Positions 49,680-59,204 of a DNA stretch of 64,000 nt are shown one piece after another (the stretch's first letter is position 1; each line of letters begins with the position of its first letter). The notes beneath the pieces are model-generated. The model had not been told where the DNA came from, ran no database searches, and saw nothing but the letters and a program-made list of their open reading frames with translations. Origin of the DNA: Oscillospiraceae bacterium (GTDB taxonomy: Bacteria; Bacillota; Clostridia; Oscillospirales; Ruminococcaceae); assembly GCA_009776305.1 (NCBI GenBank), contig WRLY01000001.1, positions 186,001 to 250,000 on the forward strand, read 5' to 3'. The position numbers and the translations under genes were made by a program.

Positions 49680-52600
49680 ATGTTGGCAAAAAAATGTTTT
49701 AAAAACCTCATGAAACGGGACGGTGCTGTTTTGTTTACCGTGCTTGTTACCATGACCTTGTTAATTATGCTTGCGAGCGCGCTTTTCCTCACCATTAACA
49801 GTGAACGCGGCGAAATATACGAAACCGCGCGCAGTGAGCAACTTTATCAAACGGCAGTATCGGTGAACGACTGGGTGGCTGATTTTCTGATTAGCTATAC
49901 CGGAACTTTTAGCGGCGTAGACCCCGACGATTTGGAAGATGATTTTATTAACGCTATGTTAGATTTGGGTGTGGGCGACAGCATGACCACAGCCCAAATG
50001 CCCGTTTCTGCCGCTAACCCCAACATAGGCAATTATAAAATAATCGTCAGCCGCCTAAACGACGACGGCGACGACAAAATCTTTGAAATCGAAACCGTTG
50101 TGGACAACGGCTTAGATGTTGTGAGATATGCCCGAATCATGCGGTTTACGGAGGGCTCGGATTTTTTCACGCCTCCTGCCATACCCGGCTCGGGCGCGGC
50201 GGGGGACGACGACGGCTTTTTCAACGTGCCTGCCTCTTATCGGGGAATGAGAAATATCGCACTTTACGAACCCAGTTTTGATGGTCTGCACGTTGTAGGG
50301 CGTTCGTATTTCGGCGGTCACGGTGTTTATAATTCCACAATTGGTCGTAATCAACCTACGGGTCTTATTAGCTTTGATAATATTCGCGTCCGTCAGGACA
50401 TGGATGTGTTCGATAATGCTGTCTTTCTTTCGGGTGCGTATTTTGACGCGGCAATACCCGTACGTTTGAATTTTTACGGAGACTTTACCCTTGACGGTGG
50501 GATGACCTCTGATGCAACTGTGGGCTTTATGCCAAACGGCGGCACAATTCGGGTGGGCGGAGATTTTTTAAGCCCTAAAAGTATCTCTGCAAATAATACC
50601 GTTTATGTCTTCGGAGACATGACGATTACTAACGACGGTTTAGTCGGTGGTCCCGAGGGTGGGGCTACCTTATACGTAGCAGGAGATTTAACTATCTCGA
50701 ATAACGCAATAGGTGATAACGTTACCATGTACGTCAACGGAACTGCCACAATACCAAGTGGCGCGGCTGTAGGGAGTAACGTTCGCTTATTCGTAAGGCA
50801 GGGCAGTCCTGTTCCTTCTGTCCCCGCCGGCATAGACGTTAGTTATGTAGACCCGTTTCCTTGGGCGGCGGATTTGCCGACTTCCACCCTTGGCGTTGGT
50901 GACGGTATGATTGCACAATATTTAGAGTTGCAACAAAGCGTAGGCTACTATACCTACGAGGGCTTTCGTGAAGAAATGCAGGCTTGCGGCACGGTTCACG
51001 CACAGCAGCTTACCGGTTCGGAATGTATTACCTGGAAATATCACGACGACGACCCGGGAGACATTACCGTACACACCTATGTCGGCACAGACGGAAAAAT
51101 ACGTCAGTTGCCTGTAATAAATCCGGGCGCTCCCGCCCATGTCACGACAGATTTTCAAGCTAAGTGGGCTCCCAAATGGAGACCGCAGACCAACCCCTCG
51201 ACCGAGGGTCATCAGAAAAACCACGAAACTAACTTTTACGAGCCACATTCGGTTTACACCCCCTCGGGTAATGATAACAGAATCAAAATGCAAACCAATC
51301 ATATAGAATTAGCTCTTGTCACGAAACCGGGCTTGCAACAACCTCACCCCACCCTTGACAGGACATTGGTTATAACCGACAGCGGTTATATAACCGCACC
51401 GATTGCCACGGGTAATTTCCCTAACGCGAGCAGTTCTCCGGTTTCAACCATTATAGTAGACACCACAAAGGGGAACGCCGACCCCCATTTGCACGAAAAT
51501 ATATTTATCGTTCTTAATACTCAAAACCCGTTTGTTTCTTCAGCGCGTAATGTGTTTACCGAAAGTAACGCTGAAAACGAAGCCTCTTTTTTGAATATTT
51601 TAGTAAAAGGCGCGGGGAATGTTATTTTTGTTATGAATAACGAAACCATTACCACCGCCGCCCAGCATTATGACCTCGGAAGCCCCGTAGGTACGGGAAC
51701 AGGGGATTCGAACTTTCTGATTAATGACACTACAGGAGGTTACGGGCAGACGTCAAACCTTTTTGTTGGTCACATGGGTTGGGTTGATGAATTTAACCTT
51801 TGGCGGTTATCGCAAGGTCTGACGGAAGTGAATTATGATGAGAATTTGGCGCTTAGTTTCAGAAATTCTACAGACTTTATGGGGATTCCCTCGGGCGGAG
51901 GCGGTATACTTTCGGGCGGTGAAATCAGAAACTTAATCCACCCTCTTTACGACTGCTATAACCCCTCGGAAATCGGCAGTAACGCCGCCGCAATTGCCGC
52001 GAACGCGGCTGTCGCCGAAGCAAAGGACGAAGAAAACAGAACCGCCGCGGACTGGGAGGCTATACGCGTAAACGGACTTCTTGAGCTTGGCGTTCAGCTT
52101 GATACCGAAATACTTCCGCATAAGGCGACCTGCGAATACTGCCGACCTGAAAACAAGCCCGAGGGCGCAAGCGGAAAAGATTATTCCGATTTCTTCGGTC
52201 GTCATGCTTTAAGGCAGGACGGGGGAGTTAATGTTGTTACTGACTTCAGCCGCAGGTCGGCAGACGGACGCTATATACATAACAACATATTCTTTGTAAA
52301 TGACGATGACGGCGGTCTCCTCCACGCAAATTTTTATGGTATAAGCAATGTGATTTTCGGCTATACATACGCGCCGGGTAGCAGAACATCTTTTAGTATT
52401 AATTTCGCGGACGCGCCGTTTGGGCGTACCGTTATTGACGACCCGCCCTCCCAATACTCAATCGCGGCGGGAGGATATATATACGGCGACTTCTCCATGA
52501 ATCCCAACTACATCGGTCAAAAGATACAGGTGGTTCACATTATGCCGCTTGATTATTACCGCAACACAGATTTGAACGGCGTCCCGACAGGGCGTACCAC

Positions 52601-52730
52601 CAGGGGGGTTGTCCACGCTATGGTTGGCGAGGCTTTCAAAGGAATGTCTTTCTGGAGCAATCAGCCTATCCAACCGCCCGGGTATGAAATAAAAATGCCC
52701 GGCAGATTTTCAACCGTGGGATTCCGATAA
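49680..52730 (+). CDS. giant prepilin-like type IV pilus-associated protein
   Basis: A protein of 1016 residues. The N-terminus (KRDGAVLFTVLVTMTLLIMLASALF) resembles PilX-type minor pilins: a short basic leader, Gly-Ala cleavage-like site and long hydrophobic helix, but without Glu at +5. The body (about 150-1016) is beta-rich and includes a run of parallel-beta hexapeptide-like repeats (about 265-365, IRVGGDFLS..., YVFGDMTI..., YVAGDLTI..., YVNGTATI...), as in bactofilin-like or adhesin stalks. The ATG 49680 follows GGGAGGTAAATTTC. It lies between pilO and the minor pilins. It may be a pilus-tip adhesin; no family name is offered. Confidence 0.75.
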   Translation: MLAKKCFKNLMKRDGAVLFTVLVTMTLLIMLASALFLTINSERGEIYETARSEQLYQTAVSVNDWVADFLISYTGTFSGVDPDDLEDDFINAMLDLGVGDSMTTAQMPVSAANPNIGNYKIIVSRLNDDGDDKIFEIETVVDNGLDVVRYARIMRFTEGSDFFTPPAIPGSGAAGDDDGFFNVPASYRGMRNIALYEPSFDGLHVVGRSYFGGHGVYNSTIGRNQPTGLISFDNIRVRQDMDVFDNAVFLSGAYFDAAIPVRLNFYGDFTLDGGMTSDATVGFMPNGGTIRVGGDFLSPKSISANNTVYVFGDMTITNDGLVGGPEGGATLYVAGDLTISNNAIGDNVTMYVNGTATIPSGAAVGSNVRLFVRQGSPVPSVPAGIDVSYVDPFPWAADLPTSTLGVGDGMIAQYLELQQSVGYYTYEGFREEMQACGTVHAQQLTGSECITWKYHDDDPGDITVHTYVGTDGKIRQLPVINPGAPAHVTTDFQAKWAPKWRPQTNPSTEGHQKNHETNFYEPHSVYTPSGNDNRIKMQTNHIELALVTKPGLQQPHPTLDRTLVITDSGYITAPIATGNFPNASSSPVSTIIVDTTKGNADPHLHENIFIVLNTQNPFVSSARNVFTESNAENEASFLNILVKGAGNVIFVMNNETITTAAQHYDLGSPVGTGTGDSNFLINDTTGGYGQTSNLFVGHMGWVDEFNLWRLSQGLTEVNYDENLALSFRNSTDFMGIPSGGGGILSGGEIRNLIHPLYDCYNPSEIGSNAAAIAANAAVAEAKDEENRTAADWEAIRVNGLLELGVQLDTEILPHKATCEYCRPENKPEGASGKDYSDFFGRHALRQDGGVNVVTDFSRRSADGRYIHNNIFFVNDDDGGLLHANFYGISNVIFGYTYAPGSRTSFSINFADAPFGRTVIDDPPSQYSIAAGGYIYGDFSMNPNYIGQKIQVVHIMPLDYYRNTDLNGVPTGRTTRGVVHAMVGEAFKGMSFWSNQPIQPPGYEIKMPGRFSTVGFR

Positions 52731-52742
52731 GGGGGAATTGAT

Positions 52743-53549
52743 ATGAAGTTTGAAATAAATAAATTTTCCCGCTTAAAGAAAAACAGCGGTTTCTCCCTTA
52801 GCGAATGTATTGTGGGGTTGGCGGTTTTCGCTGTTCTTTTAATGATTTTAATGCAGGTTATGGCGTTCAGCGTGACCCAAAGGAAACGCAACAGCGATAA
52901 CCTAACCGATATGAACAGTCAGGTGGAAGTTATAGCCTCGGGGGATTTCAGAGGGCTTAGTAACCAAAACCTTAACCCGACAGGCGGCGACCTCGTTTTT
53001 TATGAAGCCGACGCCTCGGGCGACCCGATAATGAGTGCGGAAGTCGCGAAGATTGAAGGTAACGTAATCGGGCATTTCGACGCGAACGGCACATTGCGGG
53101 TTACCGCGCCCGAATTTCAGACTACAAGTTTTAACGAATTTGATACCATTGTAGCCGACTGGGGGGCAACCCCGAATACCTACAAGTTTTATTCAAGCCT
53201 TGAAACGTCTTCCGTGCAAATTAGTGAAACAAGCGTCGGCAATGAAAGAACGTGGAGCGTAAATCTTGTATACACCCCCGTGAACATGAACTACGTGGTT
53301 TACGTGGTCATGCCGCCCGGCGTACACCGAAACGACGTTTCAGTCGGGAACCTGAATGAATGTTCGGCAAGGGTTATAAGCGGAGTTGCCAATAACTTCA
53401 CCGTCGTGAGAATCATCAATCTTGACAGCGGAAATTCAAGCCTTGACATTACTTTTAACAGCACGACTACATTAGCAACGCATTTCAGCGGCGCGGGCAG
53501 TAGCGTATCGCTCACCCCTGCCGCTCCCGATAACAATAACTACAACTAA
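52743..53549 (+). CDS. type IV minor prepilin
   Basis: A protein of 268 residues with a class III prepilin leader: basic stretch SRLKKNSG, then FSLSECIVGLAVFAVLLMIL with Glu at +5 after cleavage at Gly-Phe. It is processed by the PilD peptidase encoded at 54356. The rest is a beta-rich globular head rich in Asn and Thr. It starts 12 bases after the giant protein gene (GGGGGAATTGAT before ATG). Confidence 0.9.
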   Translation: MKFEINKFSRLKKNSGFSLSECIVGLAVFAVLLMILMQVMAFSVTQRKRNSDNLTDMNSQVEVIASGDFRGLSNQNLNPTGGDLVFYEADASGDPIMSAEVAKIEGNVIGHFDANGTLRVTAPEFQTTSFNEFDTIVADWGATPNTYKFYSSLETSSVQISETSVGNERTWSVNLVYTPVNMNYVVYVVMPPGVHRNDVSVGNLNECSARVISGVANNFTVVRIINLDSGNSSLDITFNSTTTLATHFSGAGSSVSLTPAAPDNNNYN

Positions 53550-53602
53550 TCCGTAACGGCATTTTACACTATTAGCTTTTAATGAAAAGGGAGGCTTTCG
53601 GA

Positions 53603-54337
53603 ATGAAACGCTTTAAAAGGCTTTTAAATAAAAAAGGCTTTACTTTGGTGGAGCTTATAGTGTCTGTCGGCATACTCGGGATTTTAATGCTTATGATGAT
53701 GGTTTTGTTCAACCCGATTAACCGAATGATTACAAGCTCACGACGCGACGCCCACATGGATACAATGCTTGAAAATTACGTTGATTTCATCAGAAGAAAC
53801 GTCGATACAGCCGAGAGGTTGGAAATCTTTAATTTTACCGAAACTGCAAACACTACGCTTGACCCCGCAGTTAATGCCGCTTTGACCGATTTTTCAAGCC
53901 GAGGCGCTGATTTTGAAACCTACGCGCTGTACATAGACCCAAATGGGCAGCTTTATGCCATTGAGGACAATTTGACCCCGATTACAAGCTTGGATGTTTC
54001 CGCTATAAGGACGCGTATAAACGATAATAACCGCGTTTTTCTCCCCCCTTATTACAACGGCTGTACTTTACGCCATAGGTTTTATGTCTTCGGCGAGGGC
54101 GGTTTGCAGGGTGGCTTGCAGGTTTGGTCAATGGCGCTACGCGGCGGCGAGCAGGTAACATTCGGGGATTTCACCAACGCCGCAGGTCACAGGGTTACAA
54201 GTTTTAATCTTATAAATCCAATGCTTTCGGCAATCAGTCTTGACCCCGTTTCAATGGGTGCTGAAGATTTTATAACCAATCAAACCACAGGGGTTTTGAT
54301 TTTATACAGTATGCAGAATATGAGCGGTTTTAGCTAA
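53603..54337 (+). CDS. type IV minor prepilin
   Basis: A protein of 244 residues from ATG 53603, chosen because GGGAGG lies 12 bases upstream, inside the longer frame that begins at 53582. The leader ends KKG and is followed by FTLVELIVSVGILGILMLMM, the classic prepilin motif with Glu at +5. The body has no recognised domain. It is convergent with pilD, 18 bases apart. Confidence 0.92.
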   Translation: MKRFKRLLNKKGFTLVELIVSVGILGILMLMMMVLFNPINRMITSSRRDAHMDTMLENYVDFIRRNVDTAERLEIFNFTETANTTLDPAVNAALTDFSSRGADFETYALYIDPNGQLYAIEDNLTPITSLDVSAIRTRINDNNRVFLPPYYNGCTLRHRFYVFGEGGLQGGLQVWSMALRGGEQVTFGDFTNAAGHRVTSFNLINPMLSAISLDPVSMGAEDFITNQTTGVLILYSMQNMSGFS

Positions 54338-54355
54338 ACCTGAACCTTTCAGGTG

Positions 54356-55117
54356 TTATCTGAATATACCCGAATACCACTGAATGATGTCGTAGCCGTA
54401 AATATACCCCGCCGCGATTCCTATAGCCAAAAACGGTCCGAAACATATAGTGGCGCGCTTTTTGGAAAGCTTGACGAACAATCCGAAAATTCCGCCTACA
54501 ATCATGGCAACCAGTACAGACGGCACAATTGCCCAACCAATCAAGAGCCCGGCGGCGGCAGTCAACTGAACGTCCCCCCCCCCCATAGCGCCAAGGTAGC
54601 AAAAAACCGCAAAGGGCAGGGAAATAATCACCAAGCCAATTAAATGCTCATACCACATCACCTTAGTGGGGTGAAAGACCGAAATAAGTGTCGCGGCAAG
54701 CCCTAAAACCGTTATTGTTCCGGTACACCAGTAAGGGATTTCAGTCTTCTTTATGTCCTCAATGCTGAGGGCAACCAAAACCGGAAACAGTATAAAAGCG
54801 AAAACCGTTTCAATATTAAACCCCATAGCCAAAAACGCCCAGACGTTAGCCCCACCGCAAAAGATTTCCATAATTAAGTACTGCGCTCTTATGCGGGTTT
54901 GACAGTTTCGGCAACGCCCCTTTTGGAGCAAAAAGCTAAAGACGGGAATAAGCTCGTACCATTTCAGAGTATGATTACATTCGGGGCAGTAAGAGCGTTT
55001 TTTGATAAAGTCTTCTTTTTTCGGCTTTCGGCAAAGCACTACATTTAAAAAGCTTCCGAGCGAAGCGCCGAGCATGAAAATGACAAGGCAAATTAAAAGC
55101 GCAAGTATAAAGTCCAT
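54356..55117 (-). CDS. pilD: prepilin peptidase/N-methyltransferase PilD
   Basis: Cleaves the leader of prepilins at the membrane and methylates the new N-terminus. A protein of 253 residues with about eight hydrophobic segments. The N-terminal zinc motif YCPECNH ... CRNCQTR is complete. The catalytic aspartates lie in SIEDIKKTEIP and in MGGGDVQL (Asp182). The GGG codons of that second motif come from an uninterrupted run of 11 G (plus strand 54574-54584), so a slip of one base would destroy the enzyme. It lies opposite to the pilin genes. Confidence 0.95.
   Translation of the reverse strand: MDFILALLICLVIFMLGASLGSFLNVVLCRKPKKEDFIKKRSYCPECNHTLKWYELIPVFSFLLQKGRCRNCQTRIRAQYLIMEIFCGGANVWAFLAMGFNIETVFAFILFPVLVALSIEDIKKTEIPYWCTGTITVLGLAATLISVFHPTKVMWYEHLIGLVIISLPFAVFCYLGAMGGGDVQLTAAAGLLIGWAIVPSVLVAMIVGGIFGLFVKLSKKRATICFGPFLAIGIAAGYIYGYDIIQWYSGIFR
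54574..54584 (-). repeat. poly-G tract of 11 in the pilD catalytic motif
   Basis: Eleven C on the plus strand, read as ATG-GGG-GGG-GGG-GAC. It is the longest G/C homopolymer I see in the window. Confidence 0.9.
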
Positions 55118-55268
55118 AGTATTTCTCCGTTATATTATTTTTAAGGGTTTGTTTTATTTAATAATAAAATATAAATTGATAATTGTCAATTAAATTTTCA
55201 AAAGGGTGGTGAAACGGGCGATTTTTTAGTCATTACATTATAACTGAAAAATCAATGCCTTCATTTTT

Positions 55269-56975
55269 ATGAAAAATATTCCAATCGGACAACTTTTAGT
55301 GGAGAGCGGGTTCATAACCGACCAGCAACTTGACGCCGCGCTAAAAAAACAAAAGGATAAAAACGAAAACCCCGAGGGGTTAAAACTCGGGGATATGGTG
55401 CTGAAGCTTGGATACGTTTCGGAAACGCAACTGGTTCACGCGCTTTCTACGCGACTGAAAGTACCATTTGTAGACCTCACCACCACAAAAGTAGATATTG
55501 AGGCGGTCAAAAAAATACCTGAAGCCGTAGCACGCAAGCATGTCTGCGTTGCCTACAGAATCGGCGCGGGACGTCTTTACGTCGCCACAAACGACCCCAT
55601 CAACTTCTTCATATTTGACGAACTGCGCGTTACCACCGGAATGGAAATCCACCCGATGTTAGCGACCCGCTCGTCAATTATGGATACCATAAGCCGCATG
55701 TATTCGCAGTCTACGGTTTCGGGCGTGATTAGCGACCTTGATAAGGAATATTCTTCGGGCGAAGATTCTCCTGCGGCTACCGCCGCTGACGATTCCTCCG
55801 AACGCGTGGACAACGCGCCTATTGTAAAGCTTGTAAACTCGTTAGTTGAAACCGCTTTCAGGCGCAAAGCCTCTGACATACATATTGAACCTTTTAAGGA
55901 CAGAACCCGCGTAAGACTTCGTATTGACGGCGACTTGATTGAACAGATGGCGGTTAAGCCGGCTGTGCATAACTCCTTGGTCACACGCCTTAAAATCCTC
56001 GGCGGCATGAACATAGCCGAGCGGCGAGTACCTCTTGACGGGCGTTTTGGTATGATTATTGACAATACCAGCCTTGACGTGCGCGTTTCAAGTATTCCTA
56101 CTGTTTTCGGTGAAAAAGTGGTTATACGTCTTTTGGCTACAGGCAATGAAAAAACACTTAGGGTTACAGAACTTGGTATGACCACATATAACTACGAAAT
56201 GTTCAGACAGATTATACGCTGTCCCCACGGCGTCATGATGGTTACAGGACCGACCGGTTCGGGTAAATCCACTACGCTTTACGCCACCCTTTCCGACCTC
56301 TCGAAACCCAATGTTAATATAGTTACCGTTGAAGACCCCGTGGAAAAGAAAATCGACGGCATTAATCAGGTTCAGATTAACACCAAGGCGGGGATGACCT
56401 TTGCCGCCGCGCTTCGCTCAATCCTGCGTCAGGACCCCGACATCGTAATGGTGGGGGAAATCCGTGATAATGAAACTGCCGACATTGCGATTCGCGCCGC
56501 TATAACGGGACACCTTGTACTTTCTACCCTGCACACTAACGACGCCGCAAGTACTATTTTGCGCCTTGTGGATATGGGCGTTGCGCCCTACATGGTGGCA
56601 AGCTCCCTTGTCGGGGTTATCGCACAGCGTCTGGTTAAGGTTCTTTGTGAAAAATGTAAGGAGCAGGTTTTGGTCAACGACCCTGACGATTTGCGCCTTA
56701 TCGGAGCTACCGCGCCCGTAAATATATTCAAGCAACATGCGGGCGGTTGCCGCGATTGCCGTAACACAGGATTCAAGGGCAGAACGGCGATTCATGAAAT
56801 CGTGGTTTCCACCAACGCCTTAAAGGAAATTATTTCCCACAACGGTACGGCGGAGCAAATCGAAAAGCGAGCGATTGAAGACGGCACAAGACTTCTCCGT
56901 CACAACGTCGCGGAAATGGTGCGTTCGGGCAAGACGACCTTGGACGAATTGGTGAGGGCTACATATACAGTGTAG
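55269..56975 (+). CDS. pilB: type IV pilus assembly ATPase PilB
   Basis: A protein of 568 residues. N-terminal T2SSE_N domain (IGQLLVESGFITDQQLDAAL), N2 domain, then the ATPase core: Walker A GPTGSGKSTTLYA near residue 328, Asp box, Walker B DPDIVMVGEIRDNETAD near residue 390, His box STLHTNDA. The tetracysteine zinc motif (CEKCKEQ ... CRDCRNTG) is present. Powers pilus extension. No good ribosome site is seen near ATG 55269; the best GGTGGTGA is 60 bases upstream. No pilT retraction gene is in the window. Confidence 0.96.
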   Translation: MKNIPIGQLLVESGFITDQQLDAALKKQKDKNENPEGLKLGDMVLKLGYVSETQLVHALSTRLKVPFVDLTTTKVDIEAVKKIPEAVARKHVCVAYRIGAGRLYVATNDPINFFIFDELRVTTGMEIHPMLATRSSIMDTISRMYSQSTVSGVISDLDKEYSSGEDSPAATAADDSSERVDNAPIVKLVNSLVETAFRRKASDIHIEPFKDRTRVRLRIDGDLIEQMAVKPAVHNSLVTRLKILGGMNIAERRVPLDGRFGMIIDNTSLDVRVSSIPTVFGEKVVIRLLATGNEKTLRVTELGMTTYNYEMFRQIIRCPHGVMMVTGPTGSGKSTTLYATLSDLSKPNVNIVTVEDPVEKKIDGINQVQINTKAGMTFAAALRSILRQDPDIVMVGEIRDNETADIAIRAAITGHLVLSTLHTNDAASTILRLVDMGVAPYMVASSLVGVIAQRLVKVLCEKCKEQVLVNDPDDLRLIGATAPVNIFKQHAGGCRDCRNTGFKGRTAIHEIVVSTNALKEIISHNGTAEQIEKRAIEDGTRLLRHNVAEMVRSGKTTLDELVRATYTV

Positions 56976-56995
56976 TTATGATTAAATGATATAAT

Positions 56996-57027
56996 AAAAA
57001 AGGGCGGGCTTAAGTCCCGCCTTTTTG
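56996..57027 (+). terminator. pilB terminator
   Basis: AAAAAGGGCGGGC and GTCCCGCCTTTTT form the stem with a T5 tail. Confidence 0.9.
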
Positions 57028-57140
57028 CATTATGTTATTAAAAGTATAATAAATGGCATATTGCCAACATTTTTTGGATTTTTTTATTCATTATTAGACG
57101 TCGCCCTGTCAACAAAAAGGACTGCTTTGTATCAAAACGA

Positions 57141-57183
57141 GTGCTACTTTGTATGTTTTTCGCGATTTTTTACAAAGTAGCAC
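57141..57183. repeat. perfect 13-bp inverted repeat in the pilB-MATE gap
   Basis: GTGCTACTTTGTA (57141-57153) and TACAAAGTAGCAC (57171-57183). It may be an operator or part of a lost element; the gap 57028-57205 holds nothing else. Confidence 0.6.
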
Positions 57184-57205
57184 CTGTTTTTCAAGGGTAT
57201 AAAAA

Positions 57206-57240
57206 CAATGCGGGGGATTTAATTTCCCCGCACTGTTTTA
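57206..57240 (-). terminator. MATE gene terminator
   Basis: Minus strand CAGTGCGGGG pairs with CCCCGCATTG (one mismatch), then TTTT. Confidence 0.75.
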
Positions 57241-57245
57241 TTTTC

Positions 57246-58622
57246 CTACATCGTCTCAACCGCTTTTGAGCCGTTATCAGACGGCTTGAACAGCGTTTTT
57301 CGCAGTTTTCTCATAGCCACGAAATAGCACGGAATCAGCACCGAGTCGGACAACAGCCATGCAAGCGCTCCCGCGAAAACCGCGCCGTAAAACCCAAACC
57401 GCGGCACTAATATTAACGCGACTAAAATCCGCCCCACAAGCTCCGCCGAGCCGCCCGCCATAGCCATAAAGCTGTAGCCTAAACCTTGCAGTGAATTGCG
57501 TAATACAAAAAGTATGCCGATTAACATATAAGACGAACCCGCTACGCGAAGTTGGAATTGCACGTTTGCGATGATTTCCGGTTCATCAGAGCCGACAAAT
57601 GCCTGAGCGAAATACTTTCCCAAAGTCCACGCCACAACACCGATAAAAACGCTGTAGCATAATTGTACGAACATGGCGGAGCGTATTCCCGATTTGATTC
57701 GGGCAAGCTTTTTTGCCCCTAAATTCTGCCCGCAGAATGTCGCCATAGCAAGCCCCACGGCTTCAAGCGGCTGATAAAGCATAAGCGAAATCCTGTTGCC
57801 TGTAGTAATAGATGCGATATACAACGTCCCTAAACCGTTTACCGCTCTTTGTAAAATCAGCGCGCCTATTGCAACTATTGAAAATTCAAGCCCCATAGGT
57901 ACGCCGGTTGAAAAAAGCTTTTTACAGTGATTTAAAGAATACTTCATATCCTCTTTAGTAAGGCGTAAAATAGGGTAATTGCGCCTGATATATGTAAAAC
58001 AAAACAAAACGGCGACAACTTGCGAAATAACAGTCGCTAAACCGGCGCCCCCTACCCCCATATCAAAAACAACTATAAAAAGCAGGTCAAGCCCGATATT
58101 CACCACCGAGGCTATGGCAAGGAAATAAAGCGCCGACTTGCTGTCCCCCATAGCGCGAAGGAGGCAGGTCAGAAAGTTATAAGACATAGTAAAGGGTATG
58201 CCGGCAAATATGAAAATCATATAGGAGTAGGAAAGGTCAATTATATCTTCAGGGACTTCAATCAGCCTTAAAAGGGGGCGTGCGAAAATAATTGTTACCG
58301 AAGTAAGCACAATAGCAAAAACTGCACCGAGATAAATCGCGTTACCCGCGAAACGCCTCATTTCCCTTTCGTCGCCCGCCCCGAAACGCTGTGAAATATG
58401 TACACCAAAGCCGTTGCAAAGCCCCATTACAAAGCCTAAAATCAAAAAAGCGAGCGCCGACGTAGTTCCAACCGCCGCCAAAGCGTTCGCTCCTAAAAAA
58501 CGACCTATAATTATGGCGTCTGTCGCGTTGTAAAATTGCTGAAAAAGAGCTCCAAGTAAAATCGGGATGCAAAACTTGATTATTATTGGCAATGGTTTGC
58601 CCTTCGTCATGTCTCTGGTCAT
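57246..58622 (-). CDS. MATE-family efflux transporter
   Basis: A protein of 458 residues with 12 hydrophobic segments in two halves of about 200 residues. The N-terminal PIIIKFCIPILLGALFQQFYNATDAIIIGRFLG is characteristic of the MATE NorM/DinF-like group of Firmicutes. It exports drugs or metabolites using a cation gradient; the substrate is unknown. The ATG follows ATTGGAGGTCAA. A TATAAT lies near 58638 but without a good -35 box. Confidence 0.92.
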   Translation of the reverse strand: MTRDMTKGKPLPIIIKFCIPILLGALFQQFYNATDAIIIGRFLGANALAAVGTTSALAFLILGFVMGLCNGFGVHISQRFGAGDEREMRRFAGNAIYLGAVFAIVLTSVTIIFARPLLRLIEVPEDIIDLSYSYMIFIFAGIPFTMSYNFLTCLLRAMGDSKSALYFLAIASVVNIGLDLLFIVVFDMGVGGAGLATVISQVVAVLFCFTYIRRNYPILRLTKEDMKYSLNHCKKLFSTGVPMGLEFSIVAIGALILQRAVNGLGTLYIASITTGNRISLMLYQPLEAVGLAMATFCGQNLGAKKLARIKSGIRSAMFVQLCYSVFIGVVAWTLGKYFAQAFVGSDEPEIIANVQFQLRVAGSSYMLIGILFVLRNSLQGLGYSFMAMAGGSAELVGRILVALILVPRFGFYGAVFAGALAWLLSDSVLIPCYFVAMRKLRKTLFKPSDNGSKAVETM

Positions 58623-58712
58623 TTGACCTCCAATATTTTTATTATACTAACATACAATCAAAATAGCGATTAGAGCTTTTTTCTCTATCTCTGTTTTAAT
58701 TAGCGGTTAGTA

Positions 58713-59171
58713 TTAAGTAAACGCGTCTTTTAACTTGTTTTCCAAATCAGCAACGTCGCTTTCATAAACTAAGAGCGAGATTTCATCAAGCCCCGTCGTC
58801 AGCAAAAGCGGCAGACAGTCTAATTCCCTCAACGCTCCGAACACCCGGGAGGCAAAGCCCGTGCCTGTCACCATGTCGTCCGACTTCACCGTGACCTTGA
58901 CGTTGCCCACGTTTATCATAGGCATAAGCTCTCTTCTTGACGAAATGTGGTTTAAAATCGAGAGCAGTTTCATCATATCTTCGTCGCGAAAAGTGAACCC
59001 GAAACTGATTTTATCCGATGTTGCGGGGGATTGCGAAATCATGTCGATGTTTATTTCGGCATTTGCTGATTTTTCAAACACCTCATGAATGAAAATGTTT
59101 TGTAAATCACTCGGCACGTTGTTAAACGTAACAATCGAAACGCCGGGGGTTACGATAATTTCTGTTGACAT
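58713..59171 (-). CDS. stand-alone ACT-domain protein like the aspartokinase regulatory part
   Basis: A protein of 152 residues composed of two ACT-like halves (about 8-75 and 78-150). The first has GVSIVTFNNVPSDLQNIF, then INIDMISQSP, which closely follows the regulatory region of aspartokinase (NVDMI.Q); the second has GFASRVFGALRELDC. No kinase domain is present. It lies 33 bases after dapB in the asd-dapA-dapB line, so it probably senses lysine or threonine for this pathway, maybe by binding aspartokinase encoded elsewhere. The ATG follows AAAGGCAGGTTTTT. Role inferred from position. Confidence 0.8.
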   Translation of the reverse strand: MSTEIIVTPGVSIVTFNNVPSDLQNIFIHEVFEKSANAEINIDMISQSPATSDKISFGFTFRDEDMMKLLSILNHISSRRELMPMINVGNVKVTVKSDDMVTGTGFASRVFGALRELDCLPLLLTTGLDEISLLVYESDVADLENKLKDAFT

Positions 59172-59204
59172 AAAAACCTGCCTTTCTTAATAACCTGTTA
59201 AAAA

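Noticed and set aside
49400-49702. 100-residue open frame spanning the pilO end and the following gap
   Set aside because: It overlaps pilO in another frame, has no ribosome site, and has a basic, compositionally odd sequence.
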